A stretch of 64,000 nucleotides of DNA from Spirometra erinaceieuropaei (lineage: Eukaryota > Platyhelminthes > Cestoda > Diphyllobothriidea > Diphyllobothriidae). A program made the position numbers and the translations under genes. The stretch covers positions 102,352-166,351 of the forward strand of contig CACRXP010000698.1 of assembly GCA_902702965.1 (NCBI GenBank), given 5' to 3'. Below are positions 25,684 to 38,500 of this stretch, one piece after another. Under the pieces are notes generated by a model. It did not search any database. It saw only the letters and a list, made by a program, of their open reading frames with translations, and was not told the DNA's origin. Position 1 is the stretch's first letter; every line of letters begins with the position of its first letter.

Positions 25684-25775
25684 CACTTTGGGTTGGGTAT
25701 GACTGGTTGATGACGGCTAATAAGCATAAATGACCATCCCGGTATCCCTCGTCATTGTCGGCACTACCTCGTGCA
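25684..25775 (+). mobile_element. SINE body fragment
   Basis: Contains gttgggtatgactggttgat, gacggctaataag and cccggtatccctcgtcattg, the proximal body of the SINE without its head. Confidence 0.7.
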
Positions 25776-25838
25776 TATACATTTATTTCGAAAGAAATAA
25801 GTTCTTTGGGAAATATAAACAAATTTATTGCAAATTTT

Positions 25839-25866
25839 CGACTTTGGTTCCACAAGTCGTCTTCAG
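25839..25866 (-). ncRNA. Hammerhead-like core in Penelope element 1 terminus
   Basis: The minus strand has CTGAAGA (fits CUGANGA), a possible stem II GACTT / AAGTC, then GAA followed by AATTT...AAATT, which could form stem III. Stem I pairing is poor and the inverted copy near 27155 has lost CTGANGA. This is a much weaker case than 53203-53258. Confidence 0.3.
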
Positions 25867-26069
25867 ACGTGAAGTAAGTGTGCGAAACAGTCAACATTTA
25901 AACATGCCGAAAAATCAATTTGCCTTGCCACTCCTGCTGGTGTAATGTTCTGATTGCCCAATGCCTTTTCCACTTTTCCTTGAGGCTGTTGTACACCGTA
26001 TCCAATTTTACGTGTCGATTGATGCATGCGTTATCAGAAGGGATGGCCTCTAAAAATTCACATCCTTTT

Positions 26070-26499
26070 TAGATGAGCAGACACCTACAATGCGAGTCCT
26101 GTCCCAGACGAATTTGTGTCCAGTTTCCAACGTATGCATGACAACTTGGGACAAGCAGTCTCGCCTTTTACGGTCAAATGATGTTCGTGTATTCGTGTAG
26201 AGACCGATTTCCCAGTTTGGCCGCGGTAAACCGCATTACAGGTGTTGCATGATGTCTTATAGACGACTTCCTTCTTTTCTAAATAGCCAACCCTATCCTT
26301 AGGGTGTACAAGCTGGTTACGAAGTGTAGTCGTCGGCTTGTGCGCCACATGTATTTGGTGCAGTGGGTTCTTGCTCGGTTCAGGAGGCTGGTTACGGCAT
26401 TCCGTTTGTGAGAGATCGGGTGATTGCTCTCGTAATGTAAAAGAATTTCCGCGTAGGTTTCCTTGCGCTAAACCGAAGTGTGAAATGTTCGTCAGGCTT
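26070..26499 (-). pseudogene. Penelope-like GIY-YIG endonuclease region
   Basis: VYKTSCNTCNAVYRGQTGKS then VSTRIHEH is the GIY-YIG core as found in Penelope elements, with the usual second motif tyrosine-x-glycine changed to YRG. It ends SCIRWKLDTNSSGTG. It is out of frame with the RT part. Confidence 0.85.
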
Positions 26500-26985
26500 T
26501 CACTGTACGAGGACATCAAGAAACGGCAGTTTGTTGTCAGCCTTTTTCTCGAGTGTGAATTTGATTTTTGGAAGTGTTGAGTTAATAATGTTGAGGAGTA
26601 ATACCAGTTGACCACATTTAACAATGACAAACGTGTCATCAACATAACGTACCCATAATTTGGGGTTAACTAGTGGTAAAGCTATAGCCCCTAATTTCTG
26701 CATGGTGACTTCTTCGAGAAAACCAGAGATGGGTGATCCCATAGGGGCTCCATTCAGCTGTTGGTAGTATTTCTGTGCAAATGAAAAGTTCGATTCCAGA
26801 CAAAGGTCTAAGAGTTCTAACAAAACAGATACAGGGATATCCATGTCGTCGTACTGGAGACGTTCCTATGTACATTGTCTTGCTAACTCCAGTGGTATTC
26901 AGGTAAAGAGAGAGACGGCATCAAAGGATGCCATTATTTCATCTGCTGTGATTCTCAGTCCTTGTAATTTGTCCAGAGGCCATCC
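26500..26985 (-). pseudogene. Penelope-like reverse transcriptase, 5'-truncated
   Basis: Recognised by MASFDAVSLFT (about 26930), LNGAPMGSPISGFLEE and LWVRYVDDTFVI, which holds the catalytic YVDD, then LPFLDVLV. An in-frame stop follows LFT. The N-terminal half is missing; the inverted terminus starts immediately upstream. Confidence 0.9.
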
Positions 26986-27282
26986 ATTCTGATAACTCAT
27001 GGATCAACCGACACGTAGAATTTGATGCTGTATACGACAACCTCCAGGAAAATTTGAAGCGGTATTGGCCAATCAGAACATTACACCAGGAGTGACAGGG
27101 CAAAATCGATTTTAGGCATGCTTAACTGTTAACTGTTTTGCACACTTACTTCACGTGTGAGGTCGAATTGGGGAACAAAAGTCGAAAATTTACAATAAAT
27201 TTGTATATATTTCCCAAATATACAGATATTATAAGAGGGGAGGTATGGCAGAGAATAGGGGTAGATTGATACATTACCCAGA

Positions 27283-27641
27283 AACACAAACACGTGCTCG
27301 TACATGGCGCAGATGGTCCACAGACGGGGTCTATCAGGTGGATTATTAGCACTTCATCGAACCGAAGTTCATCAATGCCTGTCATACTCTGCCGATGCGA
27401 AAAGGATAGTTACTAAATTAGAAATAGTCGCATACCGATCTGTTGGCTTCCCGAAGCAAACGTGCTCCGCATGGGTGCAAAGGTCACGAATAACTACCCC
27501 ATTTTTAGCGACAGGGACTGACAGGCGCAGCAGCACTAGTGGACTTCGATTCGATGAAGTGCCAATAATCCGCCTGACAGAGCCCGTCTGTGGACCATCT
27601 GCGCCGTGTACGAGCACCTGTTTGTGTTTCTGGTCCCAGCT
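27283..27641. repeat. Foldback palindrome, arms about 100 bp
   Basis: Left arm ccagaaacacaaacacgtgc, then tggcgcagatggtccacaga, is mirrored at about 27585-27641 as tctgtggaccatctgcgccg and gcacctgtttgtgtttctgg. The spacer (27372-27540) has a relative near 27795-27880 (gtttgcttcggga). It starts 50 bp from the Penelope element's right end. Confidence 0.8.
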
Positions 27642-28439
27642 GCTGGTTAGGGTTATGATTGGTTGAATGAAGGCAGATTAAGCACGAAACGGTACTGTAT
27701 CATACTACCCGCATCCTCTGTCATGCCTCCCCTCTGCCACTACAACTCGATCGAATTCGGCCTGGTAGCTGAATGCCTATCAGTGGCCTTTGCTACCTAT
27801 ATAGAGTTTGTTTGCTTCGGGAGGCTGATAGATCTGTGTGTATCTATTCCTGATTCACTTGACATTTCTAATGAATACTTTACTGCTGTTCATTCCAGCC
27901 GGTCGTTTCCTAACTTGTTATTGTCCTCCATAATGTGATCCTGACGTGCATACGCCAGACAATTAAAATTAGCATGAACACGTGGTTGCGTGTACAAGAG
28001 AGGGAGCACCCTTATATATCCACCTACCACCAGTCAGATCACATCCCCAGAATTGTATGCACTGTCATATCGATTAACGTCCTCCGATTCTAGCATTGCA
28101 TCCACGGAGTCCTGGCAGGGCTGCGGCGAGGAAACGGTCGAGAAGATGGTCAATTTTCCGACTAATTCTAATCCAACTGGCATGGCAAGGTGACTAGAGG
28201 ATGCGACTAACGTATGTCACGAAATCTTCTCGAAACGTCATTTAATCCGACGGGCCGGATAAAGCGGCAGTTGTAAGGAAATCTTCAGTGCTGTCGAGGA
28301 AATCCAGATCGGCGGTTGCGTGAAGGTAGTCGAAGAAAGGAAATAAGCGGTACTGTGCGCGGACACCCTCCAGCAACACCAAGAAGCTACCAAAAGTGAA
28401 CAGGTAGGTGAAACATTTCTAGGCAAAATGGCATTACCC
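27642..28439. other. Non-coding stretch
   Basis: Apart from the partial palindrome-spacer match near 27795-27880, nothing is recognised. Confidence 0.4.
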
Positions 28440-28560
28440 ACCTGCCTATACCGTGCACCGCCATGCGGCTGCTGGTTGGGCTCGAGAAAGAGCCCGTAAG
28501 GCACATAGGAACGATTGAGTTCCATAGTAACGATCGGTGAGTGCCCCCTACCATTGAAAT
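28440..28560 (+). mobile_element. SINE 3' body fragment
   Basis: Contains cctatacc, atgcggctgctggttgggct, cgagaaagagcccgtaaggc and cgatcggtgagtgccccc, the distal SINE body. Confidence 0.7.
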
Positions 28561-28959
28561 AATTCTTTCAATCTCCGCAAGCTAATGAAGAAGAATGACT
28601 AGGCTACGGATTCTGGGAAAAGTGATAGTATGCGCGTCAGTTATAGTTCTACGCTGCTTATCCATTTACTACTCTTTCTGGATTGCTCGGCTCCAACTTC
28701 CTCTTTACAATTATTTTCATTCTATCTTACTTCGTTAATTCCTCGTCTGGGCAGTTGTTATTATTGTCCCAAAACTTTCGTTCTTCTGGTAGCATGAATG
28801 ATTTTCAAACTGCGTTACCTTCTAGGAGCACAGTGTTAGACAAGGCTGCCCTTGTGCATGGCAATGGCGCGATCATGCCTAAACTAGCTGTCTAGAATTG
28901 CATCTCTCCGTAGCTTCTTGTTGAGGAGGATGCCAAGATTATTCTAAATCCCCAGCTAT

Positions 28960-29400
28960 CACTCCTACCCCATAGTGACGATTTTCGCGGTTCTTGATGT
29001 CATATCCCGCATTTCGACTTCAAGGGGTCTGTCGACGCTCACGGCGGAGGCCTCAGTATTCGCCCTCTAGTAGTATTTTGGTCGTACCTCCCTTACCCAC
29101 TCCTCAACTGAGCTCAAAGCGGACTGTGACCGATCGTGTCTGGGTTCCTCTCGTCTGACCTCTTTGACGCGAATAGTCTAATCCGGCATATCAATCCCGC
29201 CCTGACGATGTCCGTTCTGAATCCCATATACAATACCACATGCAGGCCAGTCCTGTCAGACCCGCATACGTACCCCTCAAGGCTGACATTTATTTCTGCC
29301 CTAACGATGTCCGATTATAGTCCGCTATATACCGCCACATGCAGGCCAGCCCTGCCCGCACTTTTCTGTTTTTGTTATTAGCGAGGGTTTTTCTCCTGTA
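28960..29400. repeat. Dispersed repeat, copy 1 (pair with 51600-52110)
   Basis: Shared words in order: gacgattttcgcggttcttg, then gaccgatcgtgtctgggttc and ctcgtctgacctctttgacg. It includes a diverged internal direct repeat (cctgacgatgtccg...atgcaggccag) at about 29200-29257 and 29300-29358. Confidence 0.6.
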
Positions 29401-30555
29401 AAACTAATTCAATCCTTTTTACATTTTTAAGTGGAGTTTTTTTTTCACCGCTCCCTTATCATTTTTACTAACGGACTGCGAATTCAGAAAGTATTAATTG
29501 CATTTTGTACAGACTTTGCCAACCTCGTCTAAAATTCTTATGTAAATTTATTTTTAATTGTTTTGATGGGATTCAGACGGGTCTTTAATAAAAAATTATC
29601 ATTGCCTGCCAAAGGGCTAGTCAGTCTCGAAAATTCTGGAATGCAACCTCGTTGTCGATTGCGATAGTTCGTAGGAAGATGCTACCGACGTCTACCGTTC
29701 CAGGGTTGTTTCGGTTAACGGTCATCGCGGATTCGATGGAGTTGTTAGTTGGCCACGACTTATGTAAAACTGTCTTCTATATGTTGGTGGCTATTCTGGA
29801 GTTTGTACATTGATAATCATTTAGGGAAAATCAGACTTTTCTATACGCCAAAAACAGACGTCATATAGAGCTCATAACATTTTGCAATGAATGGGAATCG
29901 TGTTGTCCACTTTATAAACAGCACCAAGAGGCACGTTGATGGAATACTGCACGGCTGAACATTTCACACTTAAAAGTTCATAGTCAGAAATTTTCTTAAA
30001 AACTGAGAGGTAAACTTTCTTCACGATAATGACTCTCTCTCTCTCTCTTCTGTTTCAGCCTTCTAATTGTCGTTAAAATCAAACAGCTTCTGGTTTCTGC
30101 GACCCCACTGAACGCCACCTCATGCAACGAAATTACCAAACTCTTCACCTATTTCACTTATATGATTTTTTGCCGCATCAGTAAACTTTTTCCACAAATA
30201 AAGCAACCTTTCTGCCGCCCTGAGCACGTCTAGCGGACCTGAGATGGCACAACGCAATTTCAAAAAGGAGGACAGTTACGAAAAAATATCGTAATGCTCA
30301 AGCACTAAAAGTGAAAAAGGGGGCACATGGTAGCCCGGCTGCCCCGAACGACGAGGTCCACTACTGCCTCACGAAGTGGGCGCGGCCGTAACTTGCGTGA
30401 AAATTTGTTCGTAGTGAAGCCGACTTGAACTTTGTCTACCCACCACCTTTCGACGGCGTGATAAAACTAAGACGGCCGGAGGTGGGAGTGGGCAGTGATC
30501 GACACGGCTGAGTAACAAAACTACGCGCGTCACATACGGCCTGGCCTACAATCCC
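29401..30555. other. Non-coding stretch with a (CT)n run
   Basis: T-rich at 29400-29600, with a (CT)n microsatellite at 30033-30049. Around 29850-29900, tatagagctcataacatttt resembles the spacer of the long-TIR foldback family. No gene seen. Confidence 0.4.
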
Positions 30556-30710
30556 ACGCATGAAATGGACGTGATAACTCATGAAACGTCACAAGCTCCA
30601 CAAGGAAATTCCTGCAACACGAAATCCGACCGCGCCGCGCCCCCCAGAATCTTACAGCAGCAAAGAAACTACCGTTCTTGAACGGAAGGTATAAGTCACG
30701 ATTCGTCAAC
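30556..30710 (+). repeat. Foldback-family terminal fragment
   Basis: Contains ggacgtgataactcatgaaa and cagcaaagaaactacc, homologous to 13062-13215. The CAGT end is mutated. Confidence 0.5.
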
Positions 30711-32467
30711 ACAAAAATACTTAATGCGCACTCAAAACTAGAATCTTAGACGACTGAACTTCGTCTAGCGGATCTCACAAATACTACGTAAATGGGACTG
30801 CTGTAAGCGTCACCCTATAGAGTCACTGTAGGCTGGCCTTAAGTCCTGAGTATGACCGAGTTATTCTTTCCAAGTCACGAATTTTGGAGGGTCCGACTTA
30901 TTTTTGTGAGGAATGCTCTGAGTCGCCGTGACAATGGATTCCCTCACAGCACCGGCCTTGCCCTCCTTTCCGTACGAGCGACATGTCTGAGTCTGTCGGT
31001 AAACTGATGATGGAGTAGGGCAGTGGCTGGCACAGTAAGTGTCCTCTAGTGCTTGTCGTCCACTCCACATGGCCAGGCGTCACCAGAAAGGCCTGTTCCC
31101 GCAAATGTAAGATATGCACATAAATACGGCATTTCGTCCATCACGACGGTGCTGGTACATTGTATGGCATGGCCGTTACATGAGCAGTCTAACATGTGTT
31201 GACTTACGACCGAACAAGCCCATGCGCGGCCTAAGTGTCTGTCCGCATATGCAGAAAAAGGCAAGGTTATGGAGGTCCGTGCCGCTGTATTTTACTAAAT
31301 GTTTTCATGTATGCGCTTATGACCGAATAGGCCCATACTGCGCAGGAACTTCCTGGAATAGTGTGGACAGGGGAGGCGTGCGTGACGGGTGTTCCCTAGG
31401 GCACCAGGAACCGACAGAGGTTATGTCTTCAATGGTCGTCCGCGGCATTGGATTTTTACTCGCCTCTCGTTCTGCTATAAGAAAGGTCGCGTCCACAGCA
31501 CACACTCGTGACCAAACTGTAGCAACTATCAGTTAGGATTTGGGCAGTCTGTGGTCATCGAGCCAAGTATGGCTAACCGTGACGAATGCGGAATGTAGTA
31601 ATCTCAATAGGTGTGGTATTGCATAAACAATCATTCTACAAATAATGCAACCCTCAAATGGCCAGTCGTGACCTGCTGCTACTCCTGACAATGTTAGTCT
31701 GGATCCGAAATGTCAATACAGGCACCTTGTTCCAGCGATCAACCCGACATAATTGGCAAAGTCGAAACAGGTAGTAGTCGGGTCAGGTAGTCGGTGTGCG
31801 CCGAGGTGTCAGACTAACTGAGTTTTAACATTCTCTCTCTTCCTTGAGTGTCCTGGTTATTTTACCATAACGGACACACCGCTGCAGGTCAACCCCTGAG
31901 TTGCTTGCATGCTTTATGATCAGGTTGTTGGACATCTTCTATATTAACTTTATTCACCTACTGGGTATTCTTATCGTCGTTCTTACTTAGGGTTAGTGAG
32001 GTGTGGGCAGCTAGTTCGGGAGAACAGCGTTACAAACATCAGGTGTAAATAAAAAACGTAGCAGGAGAGCCAGCGAGAAGAGCGAAATGGGTGCACATAT
32101 GGATTGGGTACAAAGAGCGGATCGCTTTAAAAACAAGCAGCCAATAATTTAAAAAAGATTTTCTTTTACAAGCGAGACTGCGTGGTAGACAGACGAGAAG
32201 ACAGCATTTAGGTACAGCAAATGCGACCCCAGGAAGGTCATGTTAACAGCCGGCTAGTAAATCAATTAAGTCTGGTTACTATTTGATCACGAGTAGGCAA
32301 TGTTTTCAGGATATGTATTTTGGGATAAGAGGGAAAGATAAAGTCCGGTAGAATGGAATGGTGGGCACAGCCGATATAGGAAAGCAGAACAGATGCGTAC
32401 TCGATGGCGAAGCGTTGGCAGGCCGAGAAAGTCAGGGCAACAGGTAAAGCCAAAGAAACGAACTGAA
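30711..32467. other. Region downstream of AP-1 mu
   Basis: Nothing firmly recognised. Overlapping frames at 30861-31536 on both strands suggest an old repeat (the word gaccgaataggccc recurs near 39950), but no protein family could be named. Confidence 0.4.
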
Positions 32468-32566
32468 TTAAACCATGCGAAGCTGGTAATCACCGTTCTG
32501 GGTTATGTAGCGAACCCAGGGCAGAGCATGGTAACCACTTTTTTCGATGATTTTGAGATAATGTAC
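32468..32566 (-). CDS. AP1M1: AP-1 mu exon 7, terminal exon
   Basis: 32 codons plus TAA: VHYLKIIEKSGYHALPWVRY and then ITQNGDYQLRMV. The acceptor is ttttaag. W408 and R410 complete the tyrosine-signal pocket. A 2561-nt intron separates it from exon 6. No AATAAA lies close after the stop; the first clear one on this strand is roughly 500 nt downstream, near 31950, so the polyadenylation site is not assigned. Confidence 0.94.
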   Translation of the reverse strand, partial: VHYLKIIEKSGYHALPWVRYITQNGDYQLRMV

Positions 32567-35500
32567 CTTAAAATAACAGCGAAAATGCGGGCGACAATAA
32601 GGCTGCTATAATCAGCATAAAAACAACTGAAAACCAAAATAAAAGACATATATTCGTACTGGGATGAGACCAACAGCCTACAACGTTGAAAAGGGGCACT
32701 TTTGCATCCATGAGAATAGCACTGAAGAACTCAGGTGCGCCTTAAAGCTTAAGGGACCAACATAATTTTTCCATCTTATTAATTCGTAGATAATTTACAT
32801 GCAGTTTCCATGTGTATTTCTTTTCTTCCTGAAAGACTGCATATAACATCGGATTTTTAAAAGGAGGTTTGCTCCACCGTTTGTGTGTGGAAAAATTACA
32901 AGTACCAGTTAGCAGGTCGGTTGACGTAAGGAAATCCATGCAGTATTTGACATGGGGGTATATTAAGTTCCACTTTACGAACTACATTTAGCCATAAATG
33001 CTACCCGGGAAAATAGAGCGCCTTTATCGCAATGGGTGACTGAAAGGACAAGGGGCCCATGTAGCGGCAGGACACTAATATATGCGCTCCCCGGCACTTT
33101 GACACAGGACAGGAACGGCAGTAAAAGTGGTTTTACGGATGGGGCCTTAACAGTCTTATGAAAAGCTCATCGCCCATCAAGTTTCCGGGGCAGCTTCCTA
33201 ATTCCTCCCCGAAAATTGGCATGCAGCACTTCTTTTATGAGATCTCACGGTTTCGTGTTGGTCACTTATAGTATGTAGGGTTGAAAGTACGGTTATGTAA
33301 TACACTGAAGCATGACAGAAACATGATTTTCCAGCTTGAAAAATAAGTTCAGCCGCATCGTCTGTTCCTTCAAAATACCCTACCAGTCAAGTTCCTTTTA
33401 TTGACATAACCGTATTAGAAGCGCTCTTGTCGCGACAGGCACTACGATTTGTGAACAGAAGAAGCTTGAGGCCAGCAGAGAGAGAGGATTGTATTCTGCA
33501 CAGAATAGTTAGATAATACGCAGGAGAAAGTTGGCAGTCGGATGCGGGCACGCTCCCTGCGCCGCGAGAGCGGGCGTCCCGAGTGACTGGGACGCAGAGC
33601 ACCCTAAGCGAGGGCATGTCTGACTCGGCCTTAAAGTTGATTAGCCGGTTTGGATCGCCGCCACTGGCCAAGACCAGATTGTCATTGCTGGGCGCGAGGC
33701 GCAGCGTTGCAGCGGGCGCCCGGAGTAGGGCCACTACAGTCCTGCGCTAAAGTGCTGTGGGAGAGAAGTGTGTATGTTCACGTCTGACCGCCCTTCAAAA
33801 GCCTCGGCGCCGACACTAAGCCTAGTAGGTTTTAGAAGGCACAAGGATTGGTCTCCGCTGTCTCTGTGTTACAGAATTTTAAAGGACGGAGTTTAACGTT
33901 TGCGGGGCGCAAAAACCGACAATAATGAATTGTCAAAACGGCAGTGAACAAATCGACTAAAGTATATACCAGCAATAAGAGTGATGGTGAGCGTTCTGCA
34001 GCGAATATGTACGCGGTTATTTGTACTGACCAGATCACATGTGCACATCCTAGGGGTGCCTGCCTCGTTAGGTCCCATTTTATTAATGCGGCGCAGGATA
34101 AACGGAAGTCAGTGGGTAGGAAGTAACGCGAGTAATCGAGTGGAAACGACCTCCATGCTGTTAAGTTTAGTTCTATCATGGAGGACGGAAACGGAATGGA
34201 GTCAAAACCTAAGCTGAAAGGAAAAAGCGACCACATGACACATAAGCCCAAGCAGAGTGCGAAATGCAGGCGTGAGATCGACTATCCAGTCAGTGTACGC
34301 TGCAACAGTGGTGCCTTCCCCCACGCGTGCAGCCCAATCGGTGGCCGACCGAACATTCCCGAATTATCCGTGGGGGTTATCGCTCAAAAACAGTCAATCG
34401 ATGACCACCGCGCCAGGGACTAGGATGTCCCCAGACCGTTAGATGTCGAAAAAATACCGAAAATTCAAGCACGTTCGGCATCATGTTACTCCCGGTTACC
34501 CACATAATTTGTCAGAAACCTGGTCAAACGTATAACGCACGCAGAACTTGCAGCCGCCCTGGACTGACCCCTGTCCAGACGTTTGACGTCTAAGCAGACG
34601 CCAATTAAGAGCACTGTCGCTCCCTGTTGGGGTTTTGGAGAATAATGAGAATTTTGACTTATCTACCACGGGTGTAAGCTCAAAGCCCAGTCATATGTTC
34701 ACCGGTTTTGTGCTGATGCATGACGCAGTCGCGCTGGGTTCGGCACATAACTGGGTCCCCCTGGAGTTTCTGTCTAAGAACTTACTCCAAGTTTGCGGAT
34801 TAATTTGTAAATGAATCAAGAAGCTTGGGATGACAATTTCGTCTACATCAGGACCACTGGCCTAGGTTTTACGCCTAAGCCTCTATCGAGCCAACATCTA
34901 CGCAAATCACACCGGGTCCCCAAAAAGATGGACTTACTGCCTCTGAGAAAGATGACAGCGGGGAAAAAGTATACTGCGAAGATCTGAATAGCATTTGTAA
35001 TTTTTTTTCGGAGGCGTCACACAATCCTATATTTCCCCAGCATCCAAAAGAAGACAAGTACGACGATGACCAAAACTATGGCCTAATATCGGTACGCAAA
35101 CAACCTGAGTCAGAGGAGTTGGCTTACCTGAAGACCTGACACGGTGAAGTAGGGAATCTCAAAGCGAACCGAGATCGGTGGTTTTACTTCAAGACTGGGA
35201 TCACCCTCAATAGAGGGTAGACCGAAGCTAGCGCGCATCATGTATTCTTTGCCGCCGGGGAAGTTCTTGATGGACCAGACGACAATATTTTCTTCCGGTA
35301 TGTACCTACAGGCGCCAACTGTGGTCTTAAAGCGCGGCGAATCCACGTCGCTGGGCACGGGAAGGAGAATCTCGACTTGGTTGGCAGTGCTACGGCGCTT
35401 GAATTGTGCTTTTGCCTGTAAAAAAATTTCGGTCACAAGAGACATGACATGCTAAACAATACTATGCCAGTCACAAAGCATATTCTACAAACAAGCCATA

Positions 35501-38500
35501 TTCTACAAACTGCCACCACTATCACCATCAGCGTCGTCATGTATCTGAGCTGCCATCTTAATGCACCCTAACTTCGCTAAGCCAAGAGCTCCACATCATT
35601 GACGCCCTTCCGGCTCTCTTCAGATACGAGTAGACTAGTGAAAAGCACATAGGCCATTGATGCAGTTAATTACCTATGGAGGAAAAAGCACTTTTTATGG
35701 GACACCGTGTTGAATTGAATTAATTACTATAGGGATGCGAGTATCTGGCACCGAACTCATCATTGGCATTTCAACCTCGTCCGATCTAACAACTATTCAA
35801 TCCTTACCTGGAATAGACGAGGTTGACTTTTAAGTACACGTGTCTCAGCCACCGCAAAAATCCGGGAGAGCCCGGCGTCCATACATATAAGCGATAGAAG
35901 GGAGACTGACTAATAGTCAGGCTGGCAAAAGTGCTAATTCGCTTACCGCAGCAGTTTCTGAAAGCTGTGAAGTGAGTGCATAGAATCAACCTCTCCAACA
36001 ACAAAAAAGAAACTTTCAGGATAAGCAAGATGGCCAATGTCGGTCATCAAATAAAACGCAGAGCATATTTTGAGTACCGATATTCGGAGACGGACAGTAA
36101 CCCAAACTTTTTGAAGTGTCTAGCCCTTTTCCCTGACGCTCACTTCCGACTTCTCGCCAAGTTGCCTATCGAGATTGGAAGAACGGAACTCTAAAATAAG
36201 TTGTTTAGGGGCGTCGGGCGTAGCGTTTGGCCGTGAAAATCAACTAATACTCCCTCCCCCTCGCCCCGGATAGTTTTGGCGTTCACTAACCTATAGTTAT
36301 TTTACTATCGGTCACACCTAACTTAGGCTAATTTGGTTGCACGATATACCATGCTTGACAGCACAGGTACTAGCTAAATGCTCAGTCTTTGTCTATAAGT
36401 CTGAATTAGAATGATTTACTCCAAGTTAGCGATCAATTTCTGAGAAAATTAAAAAGCTGCAATTAGGCTACTTACTTTAACAGGCCTGCGCAGGGCACCA
36501 CCGACCTCTCAGATGGAAGTAATGACGATGTAATATAGTTGTAAACAACAATTTCGACCATTGCTGCCCGCGGTCTGAAAGCCCGTTTGGTTCTATTAGT
36601 CACTCTAACGGTGCCACAAAGAAGGAATATACAAATCCTACGAGAAAGGAACCCGCAGGCAGAAATGCCAGTAGGCCCTCTCTGCCCCGTTTCGCGGTGG
36701 GCCATCAGTTAATGCGATTTTCCGATTTACGCCAGGGACTGCAATGGTCGGACTCAACCCGGTGACTCTTCAGTCACCTCAGTTGCCACTTTGGGCCTGG
36801 TTAGATATGAAACAGTGGTGAGAGAATATTGATTTTTGCTGATCAGAACCAACAGTTTGTCCCTAACGCGTGCTTCTAGTATCATCACAAACGTCTGCTG
36901 ACCTGGTATTCAAACGACGGCCATACGACCAGTCAGATCAACTAAAGTCTTGGTGGCTCAAGATTCTGCAGCAAGGGGCCGCGATAGCAGGTCGATGCAC
37001 GGTGCCGATATTGGTAAAGCCCATGAGTCTGACCATGCCGTTCGCACACGACCGAAAGTTTATCCGTCATCTGCATCCGAAATGCCACGCGCGAGGCATA
37101 TTGATATCGCAAAAATTCGACAACCCGATACTGTCCGCGCCCTGAGCACGGACATGTGGCCCCGTTTTACGGCCCGAACCGATGGAGAAGGCAATAGCCG
37201 ACGGTCATCATTGAAGTCACCGATCTATGGGGCCGTTCAGCGGGACCGCAGTGACTGGATCAGCGGAAGGACCGTACAACTTTCTACCGGGATGGCTCGA
37301 ACCGGGTCCGGCAACGATGATTCCTTTCTCCAACGACGGAAAAAGACGGAAAAACCAGTTCGGGATGACTAGCAAAAATAACAGAATAAAACAGCGGCTC
37401 ATGGAGCAGGCCTTAAACGTTGGTGATATTCGAAAACTCCACCGAAGTTAGTGGTAAGCCTTTGGCAATTTGACTCTGCTTGCGATGTGAATGGCGGCTT
37501 TATTGCTGAAAACTCGGTCAAAGGCGATCGCTGACGCGCGCACTCTGAGTACCTACTCAACTGTGATGGGCAACCCATCACACCATCGCTCTCCTCTGCA
37601 GAGGAGTTTTACCCATCTCTAGCTTTATTAATTTCATGTGACCGTCACCCCCCTTTAGTGGGAGAATTTGCCGAGGCTTCACAGTAACAAGGCGCCTGGA
37701 GAGGACGATATTCCCGCTGAAATCTACAAGTTTTGAGTTCACACTTTCACGTCCTAGCTCCATGACGCAATTGGACAAGCGTGGGAAGATGAGGTCAATC
37801 CTGATAATCTGGACTTGGACATCTTTGAGCCTGTCTTCAAGAAGAGATATAAGGAAAAATGCGAAAAATACCGCGGTACAAGACTTATCGACGTTGCTTT
37901 CAAAGTCTTCGCTGTTGTCCTCGAGTGATTCCAAATTGCGCGACTCGGGGACGAGAGCCAACGAAGCCGGATTCGGAGGTGGGCGTGGATGCGCGGATCA
38001 GCTATTCACACGAGGCGTATTTTGGAGTCCTGCCATTGCTACCAACCAGCGATGTCCGTCTGCTTTGTTGACTTCGTTGCTGCGAGTAACGGAGCTAGGT
38101 AGCCTGCTGGTCAAAGTCATTGCCATGAGCAAGATCTACTATCGTCCATAAAAATCTGTCCCAACCGTACGATATCCGACCTGCCGTTTGACAAAGTTGC
38201 ATCCTGCCGCCCGGTCTGTTCAACTATGCCGTTGAGGGTTTCAAATATAAGCCTGCACGCAGGCGCCGGCAGACTGATCTCGACTACGCTGACGATTTCG
38301 CTTCCCTGCCCCAAGCTTAAGTGATCTACATTCTGTGGCGCCATGAGTGAATGAGGTCACGGAACCCGTCGGTTCATCCATAAACGCTGGCAGAATGTTA
38401 TTACCGACAAAGACAAGGAGGTAATACCATTCTGCCTATATCATACGCCGCTGTGCGGCTGCTGGTTGGGTTCGAGAGAGAGAGCCCGTAAGGCACAACG

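Larger units (their letters stand above)
25790..27230 (-). mobile_element. Penelope-like element 1 with inverted termini
   Basis: Minus-strand coding: 5'-truncated reverse transcriptase, then a GIY-YIG endonuclease. The terminal 240 bp at 25800-26047 recur in inverted orientation at 26985-27225, for example attgcaaattttcgactttg versus the mirrored caaaagtcgaaaatttacaa. Inverted or direct pseudo-LTRs plus an RT and GIY-YIG pair define Penelope-like elements. Stops (LFT-stop-IPLE) and a frameshift near 26500 show it is dead. Confidence 0.9.
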
